Origin: Fratercula arctica
Taxonomy: Eukaryota > Chordata > Aves > Charadriiformes > Alcidae
Reading direction: 5' to 3'
DNA: 64,000 bases
Assembly (NCBI GenBank): GCA_947846985.1
Contig: CANTUZ010000014.1
Location: 9,035,837 to 9,099,836 of the forward strand
The notes under the pieces were generated by a model. The model had not been told where the DNA came from, did not search any database, and worked only from the letters and a program-made list of their open reading frames with translations. Shown here one piece after another: positions 1 to 12,100 of this stretch (within the stretch, counting starts at the first letter, position 1; every line of letters begins with the position of its first letter). The position numbers were made by a program, and so were the translations under genes.

Positions 1-8
1 TGCCTCAC

Positions 9-119
9 CGGGCAGCAGCAGCAGGTCCTTGAAGCGGGCGCACAGGGCCAGGTACTGGCAGGGCTGGGGGGGGGGCCCGGCCGGGGGGGGCGGCGCCCAG
101 CACAGGCTCTCCTTGATCC
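9..119 (-). CDS. NEURL4: NEURL4 exon 25, first part of the C-terminal region
   Basis: Continues VVDG into [11 protein letters not shown], then [18 protein letters not shown], matching the conserved cysteine-rich C-terminal region after NHR6. Acceptor AG at 120-121, donor GTGAGG at 3-8. The reading frame needed before and after the two C runs (sense strand, complement of 61-90) differs by one base, so either a run length is wrong or the gene is frameshifted here. The next exons lie outside the window. Confidence 0.85.
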
Positions 120-3100
120 CTGCGGGGGGGCGGGGGGCGGGGCTGGGGTGAGACACGCCCACAGGGGGGCGGGGCTTCTCCCGGACACGCCCAAGGGAGG
201 GGGGGGGGCGCTTCTCCTGGCAACGCCCGTGGGGGGCGGAGACTCGATATGACACGCCCACTGTGGGCGGAGCTTAGGGCAGGACACACTCCCCGGGGGG
301 GTGTTGGTTGGACACGCCCACAGGGGGCGGGGCCTCACATAGACACGCCCACTGAGGAGGGGATGCCTCAGCCCCCCCCCCTCCCCACCACCCCCCGTCC
401 CAGCCCCACAGATGTGGGGGTCGCTGAGCACCCCCCCCCCCCATAGATCTGGGGGTCTGAGACCCCACCCCCCATCCCATAGGGAGGAGTGGGACCCCCC
501 CAGCCCCATAGATCTGGGGGTCTGAGCCCCCCCCAGCCCCACAGGGAGGGCCAAGACCCTCCAGCCCGATAGATATGGGGGTCCCTGACCCCCCCAGCCC
601 CATAGATCTGGGGGTCTGAGACCCCCCCCCACCCCATAGGGAGGAGCGGGACCCCCCCCAGCCCCATAGATATGGGGGTCCCTGACCCCCCCCACCCCAT
701 AGATCTGGGGGTCTGAGCCCCCCCAGCCCCACAGGGAGGGCCAAGATCCCCCAGCCCCATAGATATGGGGGTCCCTGACCCCCCCAGCCCCATAGATCTG
801 GGGGTCTGAGATCCCCCCCACACCCCATAGGGAGGAGCAGGACACCCCCAGCCCCATAGATATGGGGGTCCCTGACCCCCCCAGCCCCATAGGGAGGATT
901 AAGCCCCCCCAGCCCCATAGATTTGGGGGTCTCTGAGCCCCCCAGCCCCATAGTGAGGATGGGGAGCCCCCAGCCCCATAAATCTCCGGGGGGGTGTCGT
1001 TGTGTGTGTCCCCCCCCCACTTAGGGGTCTGCCCCCCAACTCACCGTCCACCACGTCGGCCTTTTCCACGTCCCCCCGCGCCCGGGGGTCACCGCTGGGG
1101 CCCCCCCCGTCCGCCGCCTCCGACACGATCGTCACCTTGGGGGGGGGGGGACACGGGATCAGTGGGGCCCGGACCCATGGGTCCCTCCTGGGGGGGGTCC
1201 CGGGTCAGTGGGGCGGGGGGGGGGGGGGGGGTTCCAGGGTCCCTTTTGGGGGGGGGTCCAGGGTCTCTGGGGGGATCCCAAGGGCCCTTTCTGGGGGGGG
1301 GGGGGGTCCCGGGGTCCCTTTTTGGGGGGGGTCTCAGGGTCCCTCTCGGGGGGGTGGGGTCCCAAGGTCCCTTTGGGGGGGGTACCAGGGTCCTTTTTGG
1401 GGGGGGTCCAGGGTCTCTGGGGGGGGTCCCAAGGTCCCTTTGGGGGGGGGTCCCAGGGTCCTTTTTGGGGGGGGGTCCAGGGTCACTGGGGGGGGTCCCA
1501 AGGTCCCTTTGGGGGGGGGTCCCCGGGTCCCTTTTCGGGGGGGTCCCAGGGTCCTTTTTGGGGGGTTCCAGGGTCTCTGGGGGGATCCCAAGGTCCCTTT
1601 GGGGGGGTCCCAAGGTCCTTTTTTGGGCTTTTTTTTTGGGGGAGGGGGGGGGCGTGTGTTTCCCTGGGGGTGGTGTGTGAAATGGGGGTGCCCCCCCCCC
1701 GCCCCCCCCCCCCCCCCCCCCACCTGCTGGCACTGGCCGTAGAGGTCGAGCAGGACGTAGCAGGGGGCCGGGACCCCCCCCGCGGCCACCCCCTGGTCGC
1801 GGCCGTTGACGTAAAGGTGCAGCTGCCCCCCCCCGTCCACCAGCAGCCCCAGCACCGTCCCCGCCGGCAGCGCGTCCAGGTTGGGGCCGTAGTTCTCGCA
1901 GATCTGGGGGGGGGCAAAGGGGGGGGGGGGGGGAAGGGGGTGAGGGGGGGGCACACACACCACAGCAACCCCCCCCCGCCATGGGGCAGGGGGAAAAAGT
2001 AAGGGGGGAAAAAAGGGGGGGCGGAAAACGGGGGGGGGGAGAAGGGGGGGGGAGAGGGGGGGGGAGAGAAGGGGGGGGAAAAGGGGGGAAAGGGGGGGGA
2101 GGGGAGAGAAAAGGGGGGGAAAGGGAGGGCAGAAAAAGCGGGGGGGGAAGGGGGGGAAAAGGGGGGGGAAAAGGGGGGGGAGAGGGGGGGGAAAAAAGGG
2201 GGGGGAAGGGGGGAGAAAAAGGGGGGCAGAAGGGGGGGTGAAAAAGGGGGGGGGAAGAGGGGGGGGAAGGGGGTGAGGGGGGGGCACACACACCACCCAC
2301 CCACACCCCCCGCCATGGGGCAGGGGGAAAAAGTAAGGGGGGAAAAAAGGGGGGGCGGAAAACGGGGGGGGGGAGAAGGGGGGGGGAGAGGGGGGGAAAG
2401 GGGGGGGGGGGAAAAGGGGGGGGGAGGGGGGGGAAAAAGGGGGGGAAAGGGGGGGCGGAAAAAAAGCTGGGGGGGACAGGGAGGGGGTGAAAAGGGGGGG
2501 AAGGGGGGGTGAAAAAGGTGGGGGGGAAGAGGGGGGGGAATGGGGTGGGGGGGGGCACACACACACCACCCCCTCCCCATGGGGCAGGGGGAAAAAGTAA
2601 AGGGGGGAAAAAGGCGGGGGCGGATAAACGGTGGGGGGTGAGACTGGGGGGGGAGAGGGGGAAAGGCCAGGGGTTCACAGTGGGGGAAGGGGGGGGAGGG
2701 GGGAGACCAAGGGGGGGGGAAAAGGAGAGCGCGGAAAAAGGCGGGTGGAGGAAGGGGGGAAAGGGCGGGGAAAAAGGGGGGGGGAAGGGGGGAGGGGAGA
2801 GAAAAGGGGGGGGGGAAGGGGGCGAGGGGGGGTAGTGGAAAAAAGGGGGGGGCGAAGGAGGGGGACATAGGGGGGGAAAGGGGGATTTGAGGGGGGAGGA
2901 AAAGGGGGGGGAAGGGGGGGTGGAAAAACGGGGGGGGGAGAAGGGGGGGAAGGGGAGGGCAGAAAAAAGCGGGGGGGGAAGGGGGGAAAAGGGGGGGGGA
3001 AAAGGGGGGGGAGGGGGGGGAGGGGGGAGAAAAAGGGGGGGGAAGAGGGGGGGGGAAGGGGGTGAGGGGGGGGCACACACACCACCCCCCCACCCCCCCG

Positions 3101-6100
3101 CCATGGGGCAGGGGAGAAAAGGTAACGGGGGGAAAAAAAGGTGGGGGACGGAAAACGGGGGGGGGGGGGAGAAGGGGGGGGGAGAAGGGGGGGGAGAAGG
3201 GGGGGGGAACCCCCCCCTCCTGGGGATGGGGGGGGGGTTTGGGGGGGGTGTCGCTTGCCCCCCTCCCACCCCCCACCTTGTGGGTGTTGGGGAGGGTTTG
3301 GGGGGTTCCCAGGGAGGTTTTGGGGGTCCCGGGGGGGGGGTCGGACATTTGGGGGGTCCACCGGGGAGTGGGGGTCCTGGGGGGGGCTGTGAGGGTCCCG
3401 GGGGGGGTCCAGGGGGGGTCCCGGGAGGGGTGTTTTTGGGGTGCCCCCCCCCAAACCTTGTCCACGTTGTGGAAGGTATGGGGGTCCCAGAGGGGGATTT
3501 GGGGGTCCCAGAGGGGGATTTGGGGGTCTCTGGGGGGGGCTGTGGGTCCCAGGGGGGTTGGGGGGGTCCCGGGGGGGGTCCCGGGGGGGTCCCGGGGGGT
3601 GTTTTTGGGGTGCCCCCCCCAGACCTTGTGTGCGTTGTGGAAGGTATGGGGAGCCCCAAGGGGGATTTGGGGGTCCCTGGGGGGGGCTGTGGGTCCCAGG
3701 GGGGTTGGGGGGGTCCTGGGGGGTGTCGGGGGGTCCCGGGGGGTCCCGGGGGGGGGTTTTTGGGGTGCCCCCCCCAGACCTTGTGCGTGTTGTGGAAGGT
3801 ATGGGGAGCCCCAGAGGGGGATTTGGGGGTCCTGGGGGGTGATTTGGGGGTCCCTGGGGGGGGCTGTGGGTCCCAGGGGTCCTGGGGGGGTGTCGGGGGG
3901 GGTCAGGGGGGGTCAGGGGGGCTCGGGGGGGTGTTTCTGGGGAGCCCCCCCCCCAAACCTTGTGCGCGTTGTGGAAGGTATGGGGGTCCCAAAGGGGGAT
4001 TTGGGGGTCCCGGGGGGGGATTTGGGGGTCCCTGGGGGGGGTCGGGGGGTCCCAGGGGGGTCTGGGGGGGTCCCGGGGGGTCCCGGGGGGGGTCCCGGGG
4101 GGTCCCGGGGGGTGTTTTTGGGGTGCCCCCCCCAGACCTTGTGCGCGTTGTGGAAGGTATGGGGAGCCCCAAGGGGGATTTGGGGGTCCCGGGGGAGATT
4201 TGGGGGTCCTGGGGGGGGATTTGGGGGTCCCAGGGGGGTTGGGGGGGTCCCGGGGGGGGTCCCGGGGGGGTCCCGGGGGGTGTTTTTGGGGTGCCCCCCC
4301 CCAGACCTTGTGCGCGTTGTGGAAGACGCTGCGGCGCTGCAGGAGCCAGAGGGGCCGCTTGAGGCCGGCGGCGCAGGCGGGGAGGGGGGAGCGGCCGGGG
4401 GGGGCCCCCGTCACCCCCAGCGCCAGCGACGAGCTCCACTGCGGGTTCAGGGCGTCGATCTGCACCTGGGGGGGCGTGACGTCATCGTGACGTCATCACT
4501 CGGCCGCCCTGATGTCATCGCCCCCCCCGTGACCCGGCCGCAGCCCCCCCCCCCCCAGTCACCCCTTTTCTTGCCCCCCCCCCGGCTGGGGGTTCGGGGC
4601 ATCGATCTGCCCCTGGGGGGGGATGACATCGCTGTGACGTCATCACCCTGCCATGACATCACCAGCGGGATCTCCCCTGAGCTCCCCTCCCCCGCCATGA
4701 CCTCATCAAGGCGCAGGGCCGCCATTGGCCACCCCTGTATGACATCATCAGGGTCTCCCCCTCCCTCCTCTCTCACTCCATGATGTCATCGGGGCGCAGG
4801 GCCGCCATTGGCTGGTCCCCGTATGACATCACTAGGCTCCGCCCTGACCTCCCCCCTCCCCTGCGATTACCTCATCGGGACGCAGCTGCGCCATTGGCTG
4901 CCCCCCTGTGACATCATCGAGGCCTCCCACAACCTCCCCGGCCCCGCTATGACCTCATAGGGACGCAGGGCCACCATTGGTCGGTCCCCGTATGACATCA
5001 CCAGGCTCCACCCTGACCTCCCCCCTCCCCTGCGATGACCTCATCGGGATGGAGGCCCGCCATTGGCTGCCCCTGTATGACATCACTAGGGGCCACCATG
5101 ACCTCGTGGGGACACAGGGCTGCCATTGGCCGCCTCCAAATGACATCACCAGGCTCCGCCCTGACCTCCCCCCTCCCCTGCGATGACCTCATCGGGACGG
5201 AGGCCCGCCATTGGCTGCCCCCCTGTGACATCATCGAGGCCTCCCACAACCTCCCCTGCCCCGCTATGACCTCATAGGGACGCAGATCCCCCATTGGCCG
5301 GTCCCCGTATGACATCACCAGGCTCCGCCCTGACCTCCCCTCCCCAGCCGTGACGTCAGGGGGACGCAGGGCCCCCATTGGCTGCCGGGGGGGGGGGGGC
5401 GGTACCTGGAAGAGGCGGCCGGGGGGGAGGGGCTGCCCCACCACCACCAGCCCCTGGTTGTAGCTGGAGACGCGGGTGGCCGTGCGGTTCCCGTTGGAGA
5501 GCAGGATGTTCTTCCCGTGGCAGCCCAAAAACGTGGGGGGGCCCTGGGGGGGTCGGGGGGGGTCAGGGGGGGTCGTGGGAGGGGGATTTAGGGGGGTCTG
5601 GGGGGCATTAAGGGGGTCCCTGGGGGGTATCGGGAGGGATTTGGGGGGATGGAGACGAGGATGTTCTGCCCCTGGCAGCCCCAAAAACGTGGGGGGGCCC
5701 TGGGGGGGTCGGGGGGGGTCAAGGGGGGTCGTGGGGGGGGATGTGGGGGGGTCCGGGGGGGGGGCCGGGGGTCCCTGGGGGGGACAGAGGGCGGGGAGGG
5801 CTTTGGGGGCCCCCCAGAAATGGGGGGGGGAGATTTTGGGGGGTGTCATGGGGGGGTTTGGGGGGGGGGTTGGGGGTCCCCCCAGTATCTCCCAGTGCCC
5901 CCAGGACGCCTCAGTGCCCCCCCCCAGTCCCGTTGCAATGCCCCCCAGTCTCCTCCCAGTCCCTCCCAGTGCCCCTCAGTCTCCTCCCAGTCCCTCCCAG
6001 TGCCCCCCAGTCTCCTCCCAGTCCCTCCCAGTGCCCCCCAGTCCTCCCCAGTGCCCCTCAGTCTCTTCCCAGTCCCTCCCAGTGCCCCCCAGTCCCTCCC

Positions 6101-9100
6101 AGTGCCCCCCAGTCTCCTCCCAGTCCCTCCCAGTGCCCCCCAGTCTCCTCCCAGTCCCTCCCAGTCCTCCCCAGTCGCTCCCAGTGCCCCCCCCAGTCCC
6201 CTCCCAGTTCCTCCCAGTGACCCCCCCCCCCCCCCCCCGACTCACGGCGAGGGGGGTCCCGGCGGTGGGGGAGGGGCTGGGGGTGGGGGAGGGGGTGGGG
6301 GAGGGGCCGCCGCTGCCGCCCCCCCCCCGCGCTGACGATGGAGACGGCCGTGACCCGCCCGTACAGGTCCAGCGCCACGAAGGCGTTCTGCGGGGGGGGA
6401 GTGGTGACGTCAGAGTGTGACGTCATGGCCACGCCCCCCCCCCGCGGCCAGGAAGTGAGGTCAGAGACTCTCGTGACATCACAATCCCGCCCTTCCCAAG
6501 CAGTGACATCGCAAGGGAGCTCCTCCCAGGGAGGAAGTGAGGTCACAGAAGTCTGTGACATCACAGCCACACCCCTCCCGGGCAGGAAGTGAGGTCAGGG
6601 AGCTCCCGGTGACCCTGGAGCCCCCACGTAGGACGACACCGGGGGCGGGGGGGGGAGGGGGGGGGGTGCGTGTATGACACCACAGGGGTGACATCACAGG
6701 AGTGACATCACATGGGTGACGATGACATCACGGGGGCGTTACCTTGGCGACGCCGGTGGCAGCAGGGCCCATGTCCTCCCCGTCCACCAGGATGTGCATC
6801 GTGTCGTCGGGGCCGCGCCGCACCCCCAGACGGTTCCCCACCTGGGGGGGTCGGAGGGGGGGGGCACCCATCAGGCCCCCGGGACCCACCAGGACCCCCC
6901 ACCCCACCCCTGGGACCCCCAAACCAACCTCAGGGACCCCCAGGGACCCCCCCCCGGGACCCCCGTGGGGAGCTCCCTGACTCCCCCAGGGACCCCCAGA
7001 CCCCCACGGGAACTCCCTGGGACCCCTGAGACCCCCAATACCCACCCAGGACCCCCCCAGGGCCCCCACGGGAGCTCCTGGTGCCCCCCGGACCCCCCAG
7101 GACCCCCCCCAGATGACCCTGGAGACCTCCCTGACCCCCTCAGGACCCCCAAAATCCCCCCAGTGACCTCCCTGACCCCCCAGGACCCTCACAGGGGCTC
7201 CCTGAATCCCCCGAGACACCCAAGACCCCACCCGGATCCCCCTGAAAGCTCCTGGTGTCCCCTGGGACCCCCCCAGGACCCCTCTGGGGACATCCCTGAC
7301 CCCCCCAGGACCCCCAGAACCCCCCCAAGGACCCCTCTGGAGACCTCCCTGACCCCCCCCAGGACCCCCAGAACCTCCCCAGGGACCCTCAGGACACCCC
7401 CAGGGATCCCCCTGACCCCCCCAGGATGCCCAGAACCCCCTCAGGACCCTCCTGGGGACCTCCCTGACCACCCCCCCCCCACCACCAGGACCCTCCAGGC
7501 CCCCCCCCCGCCTCACCGCCAGCCGGTCGAGGGAGACGCCGTAGTTGTGGCGGGTGAGGGTGCCGTTGCGCCGCACCTCGGCCCCCGCCACCACCCAGGT
7601 GGGGGGCGCGGGCAGGTCCAGGAGGGTGGCGGGGAGGGCGGGGGGGCGGGGGGGCCCTGCCCGGGGGGCCAGCGCCGTCACCCCAGCCGCACCGAGCCCG
7701 CCCAGCGCTCGTCCAGCGCCTCGATCCGCACCTGGGGGGGGGGGGCGCGGGGGGGGGGGCGGGGCTTAACGGGGGGGCGTGGCCAAAGAAGGCTCTGCCC
7801 ACCCTGTGGGCCCCATCCCTCCCCTGTGGGTCAATATGGGGCTGGGGAAAAGGGGGTTAAACCACAGCTGGGGTGGAGCCAGGGGGCGGGGCTTAGACAG
7901 GGGGCGGGGCTTTTTTACGAAGGGGCGTGGCCAAATGAGGCTCCGCCCACGGGGGGGGGGCATCCCTCCCCTATGGGTCAATAGGGGGCTGGGGAAAAGG
8001 GGGTTAAACCGGGGCTGGGGTGGAGCCAGGGGGCGGAGCTTAGCCAGGGGGCGGGGCTTTTTTGATGGGGGCGGTGCTTAAGAAGGGGAGGGGCCACACA
8101 ACACTCCACCCACCGTGGGCGGGGCTACGGGTCAAATAAGGGGTGGGGGGTGGAGCCGGGGCTTAAAGGGGGCGGGGCTTCTGGAGACTCAGCCTGGCCC
8201 CGCCCCCTTGTCTTAAAGGGACAGAGCGTCTCCCCCCCAGCCCCACCCCTTTCCCATGCGGGGGCGTGGCCATTCCTTAACCCCACCCACCCGGGCGATC
8301 CCACCCCCTGTCACTGGGAGGCCACGCCCCCTTTCTTAAAGAGACACCGCCCCCCCCCACCCCCTACCCCCCCACCTCTCCCCCACCCCACGGGGGGGCG
8401 TGGCCACTCCCTAACCCCGCCCAACCCGTGTGACCCCGCCCATCAGTGGGCGTGTCCTTGAGGGGACCCTCCCCCTTTCCTTAAAGAGACACCGCCCCCC
8501 CCCCCCTCCATTTCCCCCCACCTCCCACCTCTCCCCTCCCCACCCGGGGCGTGGCCATCCCATAACCCCGCCCCCACCCCCCACCCCCGCGCTGGGCGTG
8601 TCCCCCGGAAGCCCCGCCCACCTCGAAGAGCTCTCCGGGCCGCAGGTGGGAGCGGCTGAAGACCAGGCCGTGGCAGTAGCCGGCCACCCGGGCGGCCCCC
8701 AGCCCCTCGGCCCCCAGCGCCACGTTCTGCCCGCAGCGGCCGTGGAAGCGCTGGCACGGCCCGGGGGCTGCGGGGGGGGGGGGGAGGAAAGGGGAGGGTT
8801 GGTGGGGGGCGTGGCCACCCGGGGGGCGTGGCACCAACGGGGGGCGTGGCCACTCGGGGGGCGTGGCACCGAGGGGACAGGAAAGGGGGGGGGGGTGGGG
8901 GGGTGGGAATATGGCCCTGGGGGAAGGGGGGGGGGGAGGGGGGGGGCGTGGCCACTGAGGGCGTGGCCATCTGGGTGTGGCACTGGGGGCGTGGCCACCG
9001 GGGGCATGGCACCCGAGGGGGGGGGGGCTGCGGGGAGGAGGAGGGGGGAGGTCAGATGGGGGGGGGGTGGGCCACTGGGGGCATGGCACCAAGGGGGGGG

Positions 9101-12100
9101 TCATGGGGGGGTTGAGGGGGGCGTGGCATAAGGGGGCGTGGCCCTGGGGGGTGGTGTCTGTGGGGAGGAGGGGCGGGGTCACCGGGGGGTGTGGCCATCG
9201 GGGGGGTGGCCCCGGGGGTGTGGCGTGATGGGGGCGTGGTCACCACGGGGGGGGTCAACCACGGGGGGGGGTCACCACGGGGGGGGGGGGCACCATGGGG
9301 GCAGGGTCACCACGGGGGGGGGGGGTCACCACGGGGGGGGGGGCACCATGGGGGCAGGGTCACCACGGGGGGGTCACCACGGGGGGGGGGTCACCACGGG
9401 GGCGGGGTCACCACGGGGGGGGGGGGTCACCACGGGGGCAGGGTCACCACAGGGGCGGGGTCACCACGTGGGCGCGGCAGCAAAGGGGGTGGGGGTGGGG
9501 GGAGAAGGGGCGGGGTCCCGGGGGGGGTGTGGCATAAGGGGGCGTGTCCCATGGGCGGGGGGGGGGGGGTGACGGAAGGGGACACACACACACACGTCAC
9601 CGGGGGGGGGGAGACGGGGGGCAGGGGGTGTCACCCGGGGTGGGGACACGTCACGTGGCGGGGTCACAGCACGGGGAGGGGACACGTGTCACACACCCCC
9701 CCCCCCCCGCTGTCCCCTACCTGGGGAGGGGAGGGGACAGGCCTTCTCGGTGGCCCCGCCGGGGGCCAGGCTGTTGTCGGCCGGGCCCGTGGCCCCGGTG
9801 AGGGACACCTGGACGCACTGGCCGTAGAGATCCACCACCGCGTACACCTCTGCGGGGACAGGGACACCCTCGGCCACCGCTCCCCCGGGGGACACGGGGA
9901 CACCCCCCCCCCACACACACACACTGTCACCCACCAGCGCGGTGTCACCGTCCCCCGCCACGGCCACAGCCCCGTCCCCCCACCCCGATGTCCCCGTCCC
10001 CGTGTCCCCCTCCATGTCCCTGTCCCCATGTCCCCCTCCGTGTCCCCATCCCTGTGTCGTCCGCTATGTCCCTGTCCCCATGTCCCCCTCCCCGTGTCCC
10101 CCTCCATGTCCCCATCCCTGTGTCGTCCTCCATGTCCCCCTCCCCGTGTCCCCGTGTCCTCCTCCATGTCCCTGTCCCCACGTCCCCCTCCATGACCCCA
10201 TCCCCGTGTCCCCATCCCTGTGTCCCCCTCCTTGTCCCCGTCCCCACATCCCCCTCCCCGTGTCCCCCCCCGATGTCCCCGTCCCCGTGTCCTCCTCCGT
10301 GTCCCCATCCCTGTGTCATCCTCCATGTCCCTGTCCCCGTGTCCTCCTCCGTGTCCCCGTCCCTGTGTCGTCCTCCATGTCCCTGTCCCCCTGTCCCCTT
10401 CCCCGTGTCCCCTCCCAGGTCCCAGTCCCCGTGTCCCCTTCCCTGTGTCCTCCTGCATGTCCCCACGTCCCTGTCCCCACGTCCCCCTCCCCGTGTCCTC
10501 CTCCATGTCCCCGTCCCCATGTCCCCTTCCCCGTGTCCCCATGTCCCCCTCCATGTCCCCATCCCTGTGTCCCCTCCCAGGTCCCAGTCCCCGTGTCCCC
10601 TTCCCTGTGTCCCCCACGCCCCTGTCCCCACGTCCCTGTCCCCATGTCCCCCTCCCCGTCCCCGTCCCCCTGTCCTCGTATCCCCTTCCATGTCCCCAAC
10701 CCCACATCCCCATCCCTGTGTCCTCCATGTCCCCGTCCCATGGCCTTGTCCCCGTGTCCCCACCCTGTTCCCGTGTCCCCCCATGTCCCCAGGGGACCCC
10801 GGAGCACCCCAGGTCCCCAGCACCCGAGTCCCCCCCGTCCCCCCTCGCCGTCCCTGTCCCCACCATGTCCCTCCACCCCGTGTCCCCACCGTGTCCCCAT
10901 CCCCATGTCCCCCCCTGCCCCCATGTCCCCACCCCCATGTCCCCCCCTGCCCCCATGTCCCCACCGTGTCCCCTTGTCCCCCCCCATCCCCATGTCCCCC
11001 CATGTCCCCAGGGGACCCCAGAGCACCCCAGGTCCCCAGCACCTGAGTCCCCCCTGTCCCCCCTCGCCGTCCCTGTCCCCCCGCCCCGTGTCCCCCCGTG
11101 TCCCCGCCGTGTCCCCCCGCCCCGTGTCCCCCCGTGTCCCCTCACCGGCCGGCAGTCCCGAGCAGGCGACGCCCTGGTCGGCGCCGTTGATGAAGTAGCG
11201 CAGGTCGCCCCGCGCCGTCCTCATCATGCCGATGCGCGACCCCGTCCCCAGCGCGTCCAGGTCGCAGCCGTAGTTGTTGCGCATGGTGTTGCCGTCCTGC
11301 ATGATGGCCGTGCCGCTGCGGGGACACCGGCGGGGGCCAGGGGACGCGCTCAGGGGACGGGGACGGCGAGGGGGACGTGGGACCCCCCCCGCCAGCGCGA
11401 TGGAGGTGGCCCACAGGGAGTTGGGGTGGTCCGGGGTCCCCTGGGGACGTGGGGGGACATGGAGGGGACACGGGGATGGGGACATGCGGATGGGGACACG
11501 GGGATGGGGACACCATGGAGGGACATGGGACCCCCGTGCTGGCACCATACGGGTGGCCCACGGGGAGTTGGGGTGGTCCAGGGGACCATGGAGAGGACAT
11601 GGGGGGACACAGGGATGGGGACACAGCAGGGACGAGGGGACACCAGGATGGGGACATCATGGAGGAACATGGTGGGGATGGGGACACCATGGCAGGGATG
11701 GGGACATGGGGATGAGGACACGGCAGGGACAAGGGGACACCAGGATGGGGACACCATGGAGGGACATGGGACCCTGTGTTGGTACCATGCGGGTGGCCCA
11801 CGGGGAGTTGGGGTGGTCCGGGGTCCCCTGGGGACGTGGGGGGACATGGAGGGGATACGGGGATGGGGACATGGGGATGGGGACACAGCAGGGACAAGGG
11901 GACATGAGGATGGGGACACCATGGTGGGGATGGGGACACCAAGGGGGGACATGGGACCCTGTGTTGGCACCATGCGGGTGGCCCACGGGGGGTTGGGGTG
12001 GTCCGGGATCCCCTGGGGACATGGCGGGGGGACACAGCAGGGACGAGGGGACATCAGGATGGGGACACCCAGGACAAGACCTGGACCCTTGGGGACCTCG

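Noticed and set aside
1089..3659. 856-residue proline-rich open frame on the minus strand
   Set aside because: It runs through purine/pyrimidine repeat sequence of NEURL4 introns; only short parts coincide with real exons. Long frames are expected where stop codons cannot occur in C-rich repeats.
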